Shown here piece after piece: positions 1 to 13,700 of a stretch of DNA of 64,000 nucleotides. The notes beneath the pieces were generated by a model. The model was not told where the DNA came from. It was given only the letters and a program-made list of their open reading frames with translations, and did not search any database. How positions within the stretch are numbered: position 1 is the stretch's first letter; the number at the start of each line of letters is the position of its first letter. The stretch covers positions 26,647,763-26,711,762 of the forward strand of contig CM077832.1 of the NCBI GenBank assembly GCA_039720395.1, in the 5' to 3' direction. The stretch comes from Liquidambar formosana (taxonomy: Eukaryota; Streptophyta; Magnoliopsida; Saxifragales; Altingiaceae). Position numbers and translations under genes: made by a program.

Positions 1-1037
1 TTTGTAAATTCATTCCCAGGCATGGCATTTATAATAAATAAAAATAAAAATAAAAAAAGACAAGTGTGCCCCTCATTTTGCATAGAACAAATTTATAATT
101 CCATCCATGTCCCTTCTCACTCCCAAAAAGCCAAGGAAAAAAAAACAAACTCACCCTAGCTCTCTTCTCACACACAATCCAACGATATCACCGGCGAGTA
201 AGAGCAGATCGGCGGCCATAGTGGGGGCACAACTTCACCAATGAGGGAAAGCAGATCAATAGCCATGGAGGGGGTGGGAATCCAGCGACATCGCTGTCCC
301 TTGACCCGCTGTCCTTAGCCCCCAACTCTTCTCCACCGACTTTGACCCCACCGAGCCCATTGCTTGTCGCCGTCCCTTGACTCGCCGTCCTTAGCCCCCA
401 ACTCTTCTCTGTCGACTTCGACCCCACCGAACCCATTGCTCGTCGACTCCATTGTCCAAAAATCTGGAGTCAAGAATCAGTGTTTAGGTCGGTGATCTAT
501 GGGCTTGGGTGGCTCAAGAGCAGATCTTTTGGAAATGAAGGACACATCAAGCTCCACTGTATCGCTGCCGATTCTCTCTCACGTCGATCTCTCCACCATA
601 TCTCTACTCGCCTACCTCCATTGCAGAACACCATCCCATCTCTATGCTCACCCCTACGACGGTGCTCTTGTCTTCCCCATTAATCCCATCTCTTTAAAAG
701 AAGAAGAAGAGGAAGAAGCAGCAGCAGTGGCAGCAGTATGGAGGAATCCCTTTAGCTGGTTGTGGATTTCACCTAAGAAGGAAATGATGGTGGTGATGGG
801 GTGTTTGCTGGGTGGGTATTGGGTGTAAAAAAGTGATGGGTAGTGTTGGAATTTCATACACTTTGGAGTTAGGACCTGACCCAAGCAAACATGTTTGTGG
901 GAATGTTTGAAGGAATCCCATCACCCATTACGAGGGAACTAAATGAGGGAATGGGGAATGTTAATAGCATTTCCATTCTAGGGTAATGTGGTATTCCCAG
1001 GTATGGGATTCCCATTCCGCGAACCAAACGCACCCTA
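1..1037. mobile_element. DNA-transposon remnant with right terminal sequence
   Basis: The right edge (about 960-1037) reads, on the minus strand, as a terminus starting GGGTGCGTTTGGTTCGCGG followed by short runs about a well-formed ATTCCCAGG motif; this G/T-rich start is typical of plant cut-and-paste elements and their small derivatives. The inner motif ATTCCCAGG recurs at about 12-20 in direct rather than inverted orientation, so the left end probably lies outside the window. The open frames inside are short, rich in S/P/E and match nothing I recognise. It lies in the presumed last visible intron of the TOZ gene. Confidence 0.4.
296..447. repeat. 76-bp tandem duplication
   Basis: Two adjacent units (296-371 and 372-447), each beginning GTCCCTTGAC and ending near CCCATTGCT, with few mismatches. 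It is GC-richer than its surroundings. Confidence 0.85.
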
Positions 1038-1039
1038 AG

Positions 1040-1590
1040 GAGTCATTAAAATTTTTAAAAGGAGGTTTACAATCTCCTTAATAGCTACAAAACCACCAAA
1101 AAATGTATTTAACCAAAATGGACTTGAGCTCCACAATATTGCTTTCCATCCCTTCAAAAGTTCTCAAATTAGGTTCTTTCCAAATGCACTGAAAAATGGC
1201 ATGAGGAACCGTTCTCCACACTGCCTTAGCTTCTTTCCAACTCCCTTTAAACCGCCATCCCAAAATAGTATCGTGAGTGGATGAAGGTAAAATCCATTGA
1301 ATTCCAAAAACATTAAACTCCCACAATCTTCTTGCCGTCCCACAATGGATAAAGAGATGTTTCGTAGTTTCTATTGCCTCTTTACAAATAATTCATCTAT
1401 TAGGCATCTCCCACCTCATTCTAACCAAAAGATCAATAGTGAGGCGTTTGTCTCGGACCACCAACCAAGAGAAGAAAGCAACTTTCAAAGGAATCAAAAA
1501 AATCAAAATATTTCTACCTGGTTGAAACACTGCCCCATTAGAGCTCAAAAGAGAATAACAAGATTTCGCTAAGAATAAACCTTTGGTAGT
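1040..1590 (-). pseudogene. LINE (L1-type) ORF2 C-terminal fragment
   Basis: The minus strand encodes the zinc-knuckle region found after the reverse transcriptase in plant L1 elements (zf-RVT): a KVAFFSWL-like block, a Cys/His stretch and LFIHC, then VPHAIFQCIWKE and RTFEGME near 1140-1210. The part from about 1330 to 1572 continues the same domain in another frame, so at least one frameshift lies near 1320. Only about 180 codons survive. It sits in the TOZ intron in the gene's own orientation. Confidence 0.75.
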
Positions 1591-2248
1591 GAGTGACTTA
1601 CTAAGATTTTATAAGATATTTCGAATAATTGTGATATATACGATTAAATATAAAAGACTAATCATTTAATAAAACTTATACCAATAATATTTCAAAAAAA
1701 TTGTCAATAAAAAATAAAATTAAAAATAATACAAATAAATTAAAATTGAGATATATAGTACATTAAAATTTTAAGATTAATCCATCATATCATTAATGAG
1801 AGAAATATAATAATGTGATACTAGGGTTGGAATTCACTACATTCCAAAATTAGTTGTGATCTTTTACAAAGACTAAAAATAAACATATTTGTTCCTAAAA
1901 TACAAAAATAAAATAAAAATATATTACAAATAAGATCACACCATATAAAAACATAAGTTAATCACATATTAATTGAATATTTGAATATTTTCTCTGGTGC
2001 CTTTTGGGAGTTAAGATATATTATTGGATACTAGATATATATATGGATGCTTTAATTTGTTTTTACTTCTTTTTTTTTACGTGAATCTAAAATTCAATTT
2101 TGTACTTTAAAAAAAATAGTACTTAAAGACGCTCATTAAATCTCATAACTATTTGTTAGGTACATTTATAAAATACATTCATACTTGATGGATTAGAAAG
2201 ACCAATTAGAATGTGATTTAAGTAATCTTGATTTCATATACCCGAACC
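1591..2248. other. AT-rich intron sequence
   Basis: Very AT-rich sequence with no long open frame and no recognisable element; presumed intron of the TOZ gene. Confidence 0.5.
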
Positions 2249-3890
2249 CTTTTTTTTTTTTTTTTGATAAAGGTAATTTTATTCACAAAAAAAGGGTTGA
2301 GACCCATGTACAAAAGTATACCGATAGTATACCAATGCAACCAAAAGAGAAAGCTATAAAGCTAAGGATTCCAAAAAGATTTGGAAGTTCATCCAGTCTT
2401 CTAAAATCTCTGGATTGCTCCAACAAAAAATAAGCCCTATACAAGTATTCTTAAGTTGTTCTATAGTGGACTCAAGGCCTTCAAAAGTTCTTTTGTTTCT
2501 TTCCTGCCAAATGGACCAAAAAATAGCATGAGGAACTATCCTCCACACTTCCCGGCCCTTCCTGTTTCTGCTTCTGCATCTCCACGACACCAACACCTGG
2601 TGAACAGACTCAGACTCAGGCAGAACCCAGTGAACTCCAAAAATGGCTAGGCAGCTTGTCCAAAGCACAGTAGCTGCCTTGCAGTGCAAAAATAGGTGAT
2701 CGATGGATTCGAGCTCTGTTTTGCACATGACACACCAATTAGTTAAAGAGAAGCCTTTCAATTGTAGAGTGTCCAAGGTAAGACACTCTCCCCATGCAGC
2801 AGTCCAGCTGAGAAATGATACCCTGGGAGGGACAAGAGGAGTCCAAATTTGGGCAACTGGAAAGACAAAATCCTTAGGGGAAGATAGGCTTCTATACAGA
2901 GACTTGACTGAAAATTTCCCGTTATAATTCATCCCCCAAATAATAACATCTTCAGTCCCCCTAATCAACTTGGTGTCATACAGACGCGCAAAGAATAACT
3001 CAACTCCTTCAATTTCCCAATCTGGTCGATTTTTTATGAAGGTGACATTCCAAAAGGGAGTGTCTCCAATCCAAATCAGGAAATCTGACACCCAACCCTC
3101 TTTGTTTATAGCTAGAGTTGAGATAAAAGGGAAAGTCTCCAGTAAAGTACCATTTCCACACCATTTATCTGTCCAGAACTTAACTCTTAACACCATCTCC
3201 TATTTTGAATTTCACCTTTCTCGCAAAGTTAATCAGATCTGCCATAATTGCTTTCCAAACCCCCACTCCATGCGGCCTAGTAGGATTTTTGGACCACCAA
3301 TCTCCGTCTCCCTGACCGTATTTCCATACTATTACATTGTGCCACAAAGCATCCGGTTCAAATGCATATCTCCATAACCACTTGCCAAGGAGCGCCCTAT
3401 TCATTTGTCTCAAGTTGCTAAGTACCAGACCAGCTGACTTTTTGGGAGAGCAGATGATGTCCCAATTGACAAGATGAAACTTTCTCTCACCCCCCATTCC
3501 TTCTCGAAGAAAGTCCCTTTGAAGCTTCTCTAAACGCTCGGCAATTGAAGCTGGAATTTTAAAAAGGACATTAAGTATGTCAGCAAACTTGCTAGCGTAC
3601 TGCAAATTAAGGTTAATTTGCCTCCCTTTGAGAGGTAACCTTTTTTCCAGCCACTTAGCCTCCTCTTAAACTGCTCCATTATTAGGTCCCAAACTGCCTT
3701 GGTTTTAAACGGAGCCCCAAAGGGAGGCCTAAATAAGATGTTGGATGGGAACCCACTCTACAGCCCAGATTAACTGCTAGCTCCTCAACTTCGGCACCCT
3801 CTCCAATGCCTATCAACTCACTCTTGCCCAGATTAATTCTCAGTCCAGACACTGCCTCAAAACATAGGAGAATACATCATAAATAGCAGA
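2249..3890 (-). mobile_element. 5'-truncated L1-type LINE with poly(A) tail
   Basis: A T run at about 2249-2267 is the poly(A) tail of a minus-strand retroposon, followed by a short 3' UTR and the C-terminal half of ORF2 running up to about 3890. Upstream of 3605 the minus strand still reads, with breaks, the end of the reverse transcriptase (INLGKSELIGIGEG near 3820-3860 and a YLG motif near 3740). The 5' end is missing, the usual fate of target-primed reverse transcription. It lies in the TOZ intron, sense to the gene. Confidence 0.85.
2354..3605 (-). pseudogene. LINE ORF2: RT end and zf-RVT/RNase-H-like C-terminus
   Basis: Two overlapping minus-strand frames, 3180-3605 (141 codons) and 2354-3196 (280 codons), form one reading with a frameshift at about 3180-3196. 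Landmarks are [20 protein letters not shown] and WDIICSPKKSAGL in the first, then FWTDKWCG, WTPLVPPRVSFLSW and CVMCKTELESIDHLFLHC (the zinc-knuckle) and VPHAIFWSIWQERNKRTFEG in the second. These are hallmarks of plant non-LTR retrotransposon ORF2. The catalytic FADD part of the reverse transcriptase is absent, so the copy is dead. Confidence 0.85.
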
Positions 3891-3925
3891 GTTGGTTCTC
3901 TAAACATAGGAGAATACATCATAAA
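3860..3925. repeat. 24-bp direct repeat, 42-bp period
   Basis: AAACATAGGAGAATACATCA and the four bases after it occur at 3860-3883 and again at 3902-3925, exactly at the upstream edge of the LINE copy. It may be a small duplication made at insertion. Confidence 0.7.
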
Positions 3926-4623
3926 GTACGGAACCCATACTTTGTGAACAATGAGAATTTTGATTTTTTATATCTTTGACTACATTAAATTCTCATTTGA
4001 AGAATAATTTATTGAAAATATGCAAAAATAGATTTATTGTATTTTCATTAAATTGCCTGAAAGTAAAACAAAACCAAAAAACAAAAATTTATTAAAAATT
4101 TGGAACAAGCATTTAAATTTTTTTAACATTCACACATCTAATTTTGTTTATAATTTCGAATTTCCAGCATAAAAGGTTTAAAATCCTCATAAACATAATT
4201 GAAAAAGTACCCCTATAAATATAAGATAAAATTTATCATTGAAACTTAAGTGTAATTTTATTTTTCAGAACTATAACACTTTAATTAATAATATTTTTCA
4301 TCAACTTGCACGACTAATTTTAATTTAAAATAAAAAGAAAAGTGCGTGTAATGAATGAAGTTGTCCCAAATTTGTTATGTAAACACTACTACCACAAAAA
4401 TACATTGCCATTCGTTCACTAATGCATGTGTGCTATATAACTAGTTAACCATAAGACGACACTGAATAAAAACACGGCCATAGTTCACAGAAATGCCAAT
4501 AATTCTACACTAGAATATTCAAAGAGATACAGATATACAGATCAAAATAGTTAGAGAGATTTTCTTTAAAATAAAAAATTATCTAAAAAATTAAAATAAA
4601 AAGATTGCAAGCTAACTCAGCAC
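3926..4623. other. TOZ intron 10 (visible part), AT-rich
   Basis: No gene or element recognised between the LINE edge and exon 10. The sequence is AT-rich, as expected for a plant intron. Confidence 0.5.
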
Positions 4624-4700
4624 CTTGTCCTCATGTTGATCATAGGTAGCAATGCATTCATTGCTTCTGACCTCCCATAGCTTCACCAAACCATCAGCAC
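4624..4700 (-). CDS. TOZ: TOZ exon 10, last exon in the window
   Basis: [20 protein letters not shown] and QHEDK. Acceptor TTTCAG, donor AAG|GTGCTG. In homologues the chain continues with a further WD blade and the Utp13 domain; nothing matching these was found in 1-4623. If the donor were not used the frame would stop within four codons. Confidence 0.88.
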
Positions 4701-7700
4701 CTGAAAATGAATATTATCAATCAAATATGTCATTAGAAAGATTAGAAATCCAGAGCAGGAAATAGCCAGCTTCATTACCACAAGAAACAAATTGGGTCCC
4801 ACGGGTAAGAAATGATGCTCTTAATACACTTGATGTATGCCCTTCAAATGTTTTTAAGCATGAACCAGATATAGCCCATATCTTAATTGTTTTATCACCA
4901 GAAGATGTTATAACACATTGATCCACGGGTGAAAACTCCACAGACCAAATCCCCCTTTTATGCCCTTTAAGTACAACTACAAGTGCTAGATCTGGAAGCG
5001 TCCATACACAAGCAGTGCGGTCCTAATCAGCAAAAGACCAGGGAAAAATAAAAATATAATTATCAAAAGCAACTTTTAAAAGCCTTCAAAAAAACCTATG
5101 CCCTTGTGTATATTCTTAGCATTTTTTGCAAGAAAAATAACATCAACTGTCTTAAAAAGGGAAAAAACAAAAAACAAAACAAATATAAAAGTAAAACATA
5201 TAGAAGAACTGCTTTGTAATTTACAAACCTGAGACCCACTACAAACTAAAGTATCATTTGGTGCAACAGCTAGAGAATTTATATCTTTATCATGGGCTGC
5301 TACAACTGCTTTTGTTTTCAAATTTGTAGGATGCTCTGCATCATGTGAGAGACCATCCAAACTCCACACCTTAAGTGTGCGATCACTAAAGAAGAAAATG
5401 ATAGGTATTAACATTCAGTCAAATCAATAGCTAATAATTTGTAACCAGGAAGAGAAAGAGAGATGTAAAGACGTAAAGTTGTGTGTCCAATTGAAGCAAC
5501 ATGTTACAATTCCAAGTTCACACATCAAGAAGAACAGCAAATTGTACAGTTATTATTGCATTAAATGATCATGTAGAGAAAGATACAATCATACAAGCAA
5601 AACAATGACATGTAAAACCAAGAAAAAACGGGAAAGAGGAGCATCATCGTACAAGAAAAGGTTGATGAACTAAAAATAAGGACACGAAGTAAGGAAGAAC
5701 GATCAAAATTTTGCATTAATTAAAACCATCAAATTTTCCAAGATGGTCGCCATAGTATCTACTCCAATATCAAACTGCATCTGTAGTGGCATTGAGATGC
5801 ATTTTACAATCCAGGTCTGATAACTTTGTTCTTCTCATTGACCCATTTACCATATTACAACTAAGAAATTCCATCAACAGGTCACCAAAAATCCCCTTTT
5901 TAGCCCCTCTTTTAAGTCCAACAAGGCACCAATTTCTGCTCTATTAGCTGTGCCATCATCAAATCCCTAGAAGAAAGTTAAAATGATGTGACAAGTGTGA
6001 TCTACAAAGATGCCCCACACCTTGATTGACCAAATTACCCCAAAGAAAATCCGTCAAAGTTGAGCTTAACAATACTTCATTGCAAAGGAGTTCAAGATGA
6101 ATAAAATAGCAAATCTCTTTTAACACCAGATCCCCTTTTTGCACATGTCCACTCTTTGCCTTCTTATGGAAAGCTTTGGCAATCCTTTCACCCACTCATG
6201 CATGGCACCTTCCTTTCACACAACTTCCTTTTGATGGCCAAATACCTCCAATTTCCTTGTAAGTGCCAAAGAAGACGGAGAAGAAGTGGGAAAAAGAGTA
6301 ATAAAACAAAATACTTTCCTTGAAGAAAGACAAGCCAAAGAATACCTAAATGGCTAAATCCTACTAGGAAACTACAATGTTGTTTCTTGTACAAAAAGCT
6401 CCTATTTCTTTAGCACCTACCATCATACCTAACTGAAGCTCCTGTACTTCAATTAGGTAAGGAGAAAATGATGAACCAAGCACAAGAGATTTTCACTAAA
6501 TAAACAACCGTGATATTGAATAAAATAAGGAAACCATGTGGCAGATAAATAAGAAGTGTAATTAGAATGGCCGCTCAAGACCAATGGCCTAATTATATTC
6601 ATTTGGGCAAAGAGGCTTTTGCCCTTAACTCCTCATTCTCATTGGGCGATGAATAAAAATCTAAAGGAGAGGCCTACCCTGGTATGCCACCCATAAAGTT
6701 TGTCAGCCCCCTTTGTCACTTAGAAGTAAAGAAGTGACACACTTTTGAATAAAAAAATTGATGGAATCAATAATGGAATCGAATAGCAAATACACTTGCA
6801 GTCAATGCATTTCCTACTTAATGTAATTAACTGATCTGTCATCTCTTTCATTAAATAAACCCATTGCATGAAGACAAAAAGATAAAAAATAAAAAATAAA
6901 AATCCAATAACTTATGATCATGTAAAGAGGAATCCCACCTAAAACTTTTAAAGGTGAAACCCAATTAGAAAGTTAAGAATATTTTACCTTTGATTATTAC
7001 CAAACTCTCAAAAATGTCTATTCCTTAGTTTCTCTCAAATAAACCAAATGGAAACCAAAATCATACTCACCAACAACCCCCCCCCCCCAAAAAAAAAAAC
7101 AAAAAACAAAAAAACAAAAGCAGCTTAATCTAATCTATATATCACCAATTTCTTCACCCACCACCCCCTCGACATCTCCTACACCTTACTTTGTTCTTAA
7201 AACTAATAACGTTTAACTAGCAGTCCGATCCAGGCAAATCGGCCAATACGTTTAGGTTTTGAGAGGTAATGATACAACTTAGTGCACTTATGCGGAGTAT
7301 ATAGGGATTCACATCCGTAAAGGATGATACACACCGATAATGTGCCATAAAAGCCTTTACACACCAATATTGACCTTTACCCACCTATACGTATTAGGTT
7401 TTTTTATAAATTTTTTATCCTTTATTGCTATTTTTAATTTGTTATAGAATAAATAGTATGTACAATTTACTATATAATTATCTAACATTATTATTATTGA
7501 TGTAGGACAATCTCAAAACACGTAAAAGAGAACAAGAAATAGAGCAAGAAAAGAAAGAAGCTTCAAAAGAAGTAAAAAGAAGCAAATTGGCACCTTGGGG
7601 GTGTTTGGAATCGGCACCGAACAAGTAAGAAAACTCTAAGAGTCAGCACTTAGAGGATATGGAGTCAGCACCACACCTCAAAGAAACTCAAATCGTTATT

Positions 7701-10700
7701 AATCTGTGACTGATTTTATTAAAGAGACATGGAGTCTTTATATAGGCCCCAAGTACATCAATCATCGTAATTACTTGGCCCTAAATTCATGAAAATTAAA
7801 AAGGTAACAATTCCATAATTCTAAAAATAAATAAGGCAATTCTTTGGCCATGAAGCTAATAGGCAATCTGTTGAACCTAGGTTTGTGTCCCCATCAATTA
7901 TGAGGCCAAATTTTACAAGATTTGAATAAATTATTATTATTATTTATAACAGAAGATTTGAATAAATTATAAAGATTCATTTCCTTAATTTTCTGCTTTT
8001 TAAGGAAAAAGAGTCTTTTATTATCATTTTTAATTTTTTATATAATAAATAGTAAATACTAATTCCTTTATCATTATCCAACATTAATATTAGGCCGAAA
8101 TTTTCAAGATTAGAATAAAAATTCATATCTTTAATTTTATATTTATCTTTTTCAATTTTTTTTTTTTTATAAAAATTATTTTTAACTAATGTTAGGCCAA
8201 AATGTTTTATTGAATTTATTTTTCTGTTCATTATTAGTATTTTGAATTTATTACTGTTATTAAAAAAATATATCTTGCTTGTATAATGCGTAGTAAATAA
8301 CTAAATAATATTAATACAAATTACCCCAATGTATTATATACATAACTTTGATTTTAGCATAAAAATTTGTTATTTTTTCAAGCCTTATTTTTATAATAAT
8401 TAATAACATAAATTCGTTTTGGCGGTGACCAGTGAGTATTATCAATTTATTATTTGCCTTATGTTCATTTATGAAGTAGGAACAATTTAACAGGGTCAAA
8501 TGTTAAGGTTCAAGTTAAATAGTTTAACTCTAGTTGTTGTTAACTTGTTATAATCATGTTTATTATATAAAAGTTGGCAAAAAGTAGTAATTATAAGCAA
8601 AAATGACAGCAAACTTCATAAAATGCTTTATCAGATTGAATAAAATTCATTAATACTCCTTAAAAACATTAATACATAGGATTCTGAAGTGAGAACATGG
8701 GTATCACTAAGTTTGGGGTATGTTGTGGAAGCTTTTAAAAATAAATAACAATAATAAATAAAAAAATATTCACAACCATGGTGATTGATTCTAGTTATCA
8801 CTTTTATACTCGCGTCCCATTACACTTTTACTGTAACTGTTACAGTGCCTGTACCCTGTTTTTAAAACCATGAATACTACCCATTGTATTTCATGCTGCT
8901 GAATACATTCCTAGCTCCCATGACTATTAATGTCCTAATACCAACCACAGCTCTCCAAAACAACCACAACTATACTGCCACAATGAGATTTTCTGCTTAC
9001 TTCTTAAAGCCTTTTTAAGGCACTCCTCCCCACCCGCTAAAGTCCATGACTTTCTACAATCAATAGGTACCCTTGCAAGAGCTCATCCTACAATGGTGCT
9101 TATCTATTCTAGCATCATAAATGCTGCCCTCAACATGAATCATGGAGGTGGTCATCACACTTCTAAAAACTAATTATATTTGATAAAGCATTCTAGTGTA
9201 ATCAGTATATTATATCTGAATCATCAAATTCTAAGGTTTGTCTATAGCTGAGAATGACCTATCAAATGGACCTTGCCAATCCACTAGCCAGTCCTGCTTC
9301 CAAGCATGGTTAAAAGTTTTGAACGAAACCAAAATAAGAACGAAACACACTAGTCTTGATAAGGAACAAGACAAGATTTTCCACCGAGTCAAGTTATATA
9401 TAGGCATGTCATATTGGCTAAGATTATTGAGATCTCAGATGAGACTGAGACGTGACACCAAGATCTCGACCGAGATGGCCAAGATGAGATTTTTGAGTCA
9501 AAAGTAGTTTCCCCATCTCACCTCTTTCTCCATTATTTTTTTTTTTTAACCGATAGATAAAAAGTATTCAATTTCAAAAAGACCAATTCTCCCAAAATCC
9601 CTTCATTTTTTCAACTCCAAATCTCTTCATTTCAACTTCAACCTCCTCTCTTTGATTTATAGATATATATGAATCTTATAAGATATTTAAATTTTCCATT
9701 AATATTACGAAGGCAAACCTCTCATATGATTTTATTTACTAATGAAAATTAACCAACACTTTTCGTAATAAGCACAATTGTGTATCTATCAACAATGATA
9801 CCCTTTAAAAAATTATAAATTTATCAAGTTTTTTTGATGAAGTAAGTATGTATTAAAGAACAAAAAGGGCTAAGCCCAAGTATATGAGACATATATAAAG
9901 ACAAAGCCAACCCCTCTAAAGGATAAAGGAGTCAACAAAATGTAAAAAGGAAATATTGCGGGACAAAGAAGAACTACAAAACCACAAAAAAAGGGCCCTG
10001 ACAAAAGAAGATTTGAGATCTAAGATTGACTTATCTATCCCTTCAAAAGTTCTAGAGTTTCTCTCTTTCCAAATGCACCACCAAATGGCATGGGGTACCA
10101 TATTCCAAATCGCCTTCGCCTTCGCCTTCTTATGCCCCCCTTTGATCCACCATCCCAACAAAAGGTCATATGTAGATAGCGGAAAAATCCAATGAATCCC
10201 AAACATATTAATCGCAAGCAACCAAAGATTCCAAGCAACACGACAATGGATAAAGAGATGATCCACCATTTCCGCTTCAACCTTACACATAATGCACCTG
10301 TTTGGAATATGCCACCCTCTCCTGATAAGATGATCCAAAGTCAAGCATTTGTCCCTTCCCACCAACCAACAAAAAAATGAAACTTTTGTAGGAACCAAAG
10401 AAAACCATGTGATCTTAGTCGGAGTATAAACCCCTTGGGTTCTAAGAATAGAGTAGAAAGATTTTATGGAGAATAACCCTTTAGGATCCTTACGCCAAAC
10501 CAAGGAATCATTCTCACCCACCAAAATCTTTCTATCATATAGAACTTGGTAAAAATTCATTAACACTCTCCATCTCCCAATCATTGAATTGTCTAACAAA
10601 AGTGACATTCCAATAAATAACACCATTGGACCCATCCATAAGATCCTTAACCAAAGCATCTTTCTCTAAAGCAAAATTGTACAAAAAAGGGAACTCCTCC

Positions 10701-13700
10701 ATAACAGGAAAGTTGGAGAACCACACATCTTTCCAAAGATTCACCCTACTTCCCTCGCCCACTTGGAATCCAATCTCTAACAAAAACATTAAAGCCTTGA
10801 GCAATCGCCTTCCAAAGACCCACCCCATGAGAACCTCTAACATCCTTTGTCCACCAACCTTCCCTAGAAAAACCATACTTCCAAGTCACAACATCCCGCC
10901 TTAAACCATGCTCACCTTTACCAAACCTCCAAAGCCATTTACCCATTAAAGCTTGATTGGTGCAAGAAATGGATCTAACCCCTAAGCCTCCCATATTTTT
11001 AGGAAAACACATGGAATGCCAATCAACAAGATGAAATTTCTTCTCACCCCCCGCACCATTCCATAAAAGGTCTCTTTGAAGTTTTTCAATTCTATTAGCC
11101 ACCGACTTTGGGATTTTGTGAATAGACATGAAGTAAGTAGGAATACAAGATAATACACTTTTATTCAAACTCTGTTATTACTTCTATTCAACTAAATTGA
11201 TAATCATGCCCTTTATTCCAGAAAACTATATATATACACAAATAGAAATAAATATAAAATCAAATAAAATATCAATCAAGAAACAGGTGTATATATAATA
11301 CATTTACCATAGGAATGTATTAGCCAAATATTGCTTATCTTCACAGTAAAGTACCGCACTAATGCCTAAGATGAGGCGAGATAACTGTGACCAAGATGAC
11401 CGTGATTGAGACGCGATGGCGTCCACGACTGAGACACAACGACATCTGCAGCCGAGACTTTGAACCATGTTACCACAACTATAATGTGAATGAGACGGAG
11501 AGACAATAATACAAAGTATAATCCCCTACAAACCTTCTTTGCCACATAAGAAGCTCACTTTAGAGAATAACATCATATCCTAGTAATTCACCTCTCTACC
11601 CAACACAGAGACAAGTAAGAAACAGTTACATGTGTTCAAAAAATCTACTCATTAAAAAAGGCCTCACTTCAAGCATTCTCATTTTCCAAGTTATAAGTTT
11701 ATAACCCAAAATTCATTAATGGAATCAAAGCTCCATCACAAGGAGAAGGGAAAAAAACAACAAATAAAACTAAATTGGAGAACATATTGCACATGCACAT
11801 ACAACGAACGCAACAAGAATTATTGATAACTATATGCCTAAGTAAGAGCTCACCTACTACCACTAACAAAGAAGTTCCGCCGCTTCTTTGAAAAAGCAAT
11901 GGCTCCAACAGCTCCCATATGTCCTATGCCAACTCCAATGCAACATCTGCTTTCTGTTTCCCACAACCTAACCTATAGAATGGAAGAAATTAGAGATGCA
12001 GACAAAAAATCAAAATAAACTGAATAAGAGAGAGATAGCACTGAATACGAAGAATATATCATGAATAAGGAATCACAAGAAAGAGCAAATTGCCATAATA
12101 GTACTTTAAAAATAATAAAATATATGAAAGGTAATTCTCCAATCAAAAAAATATAATTTAGATATTGCAGTACAATTCCTATAAGCACAGTGTAGTGCAG
12201 ATTGTGATTTGCCCAATCATAGCCATGTTTTCTTCCAAATTGTATTTGCAGACCAGATGACCAAAGCAATCAAAATGCTAATGGCAACAAGTAAGAAGAA
12301 AATCCCACACAATTGCCTTCAGAGCAAGGGAGTAGAAAGAAACTTACACTGTTGTCCTTGCTTCCCGTTACTATAAGAGTATTTCCAGAACTTGATACAC
12401 CAGTGTCAAGGCATTGAACAATGTCAGTATGACCAGCCAAAACATAGGAACATGACATGGATGCAAGGTCATACACTTGAACCTGCATATGTTCAAAATG
12501 AAATGGATATTAGGAACCAACATCACATTCCTTCACACAAGCACTATGTGTGAATCTATGTCAGTATACATAGATATGCAAGGTAATAATGTGCACACCT
12601 CCAAGCTAAATCTGCCTAACTCATGCACAGCAAGGTTATTGTTCCTTGTATCAGTTACTTATGCTTCCATTTATTACACTACAGCAAGATCATACTAACA
12701 TAACCTAATTTGCAATGAGTAGAAAGGGGTTTCAACACATTACATTATTTGCTATAACAAAAGGTTATTGAAGATCAAAATGATGGCACCTGGTATAAAA
12801 CCTAAGAAGCATGGACACTTCTCTAGAGGTGCTGTGCAGTGTCACACACATATCGGACAAGACACTCATCTGACACAACTCCTCTCTCTTCCCAACCTTC
12901 TTCTTTTTCCTATCTTATCAAAGAATAACTCCACTAGGGTTTCCAAAAAACAATATAAAGAATGCATTTTGAATGATGGATGTGATGCTACATGATATTA
13001 TCTTGTTAAATACATATAGATATATATACAAAACCGGTCCTATGAGGACGTGCTAATATAAGTTATATCAGCACCATGCATTAGGGGTTGTACCCAATGC
13101 ATTGGCGCCACGTACCCCGTAACCCACATCAGCACGTTCTTACCTAACCCACATCCTATATATGTTATTTATGTCGTGTCCCTGCCACATCGTATCCTAT
13201 ATTTTGAGAATGTACTATGTCGAAATGTACTATGTCGACGTGTCCCGTGTCGTGTTGTAACCATGTTACGTGTCGATCTCGTGCTTCTTAGTATAAATCC
13301 CAAATTTTCTCTTTTGATAAAATATACATGAATGCAATTATTACAACATATGAAATGTGGTAAAACAAGTTTGACACATAGCACATGCACAAGAGGTACA
13401 ACACTGATATAACACAAGATAACCACCCTTTTGCCAGAATTCATCATGATTACAGAATTTTGGACACTATTGTTTGAAGCAGGGACCCAAATATCGGTAT
13501 AGAGAGAAATATCAAGGTCTAAAAATAGAAAAATAGCAAGATAATATCGAAAATATTGATACTGTTCTAGAGAAATGATGAAATTTAGTGGTAAAATGTG
13601 AAATTTTCAATGAAACCTTGGAAAACAATGAATTACACTCTAATAAACAATTTAGAATTTTTATTTTTTTTTAAAAAAAATTGCAAATTAAATTTCTATA

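Larger units (their letters stand above)
9304..11469. mobile_element. Inverted-repeat element hosting a LINE
   Basis: The left edge GCATGGTTAAAAGTTTTGAA (9304 on) and the right edge read on the minus strand, CATGGTTCAAAGTCTCGGC (11469 down), are inverted copies of one terminus. Both inner flanks carry CGAGAT/GAGAC-rich subterminal sequence. The LINE at about 9827-11170 lies between them. Target duplications are not clear, so the exact ends are uncertain. Confidence 0.45.

Noticed and set aside
499..828. 109-codon plus-strand frame, a possible small gene
   Set aside because: Low-complexity (Glu/Ala run from GAA/GCA repeats), no family resemblance, and it lies within a transposon remnant in an intron.
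2456..3377. Several plus-strand frames of 64-135 codons
   Set aside because: They are antisense shadows of the LINE ORF2 on the minus strand.
7500..7950. LTR-like stretch with a TTTATATAGG TATA-type word
   Set aside because: No termini, target duplication or related copy seen in the window; too weak to call an element.
9956..10904. Plus-strand frames of 62-92 codons
   Set aside because: Antisense shadows of the LINE ORF2 at 9916-11168.
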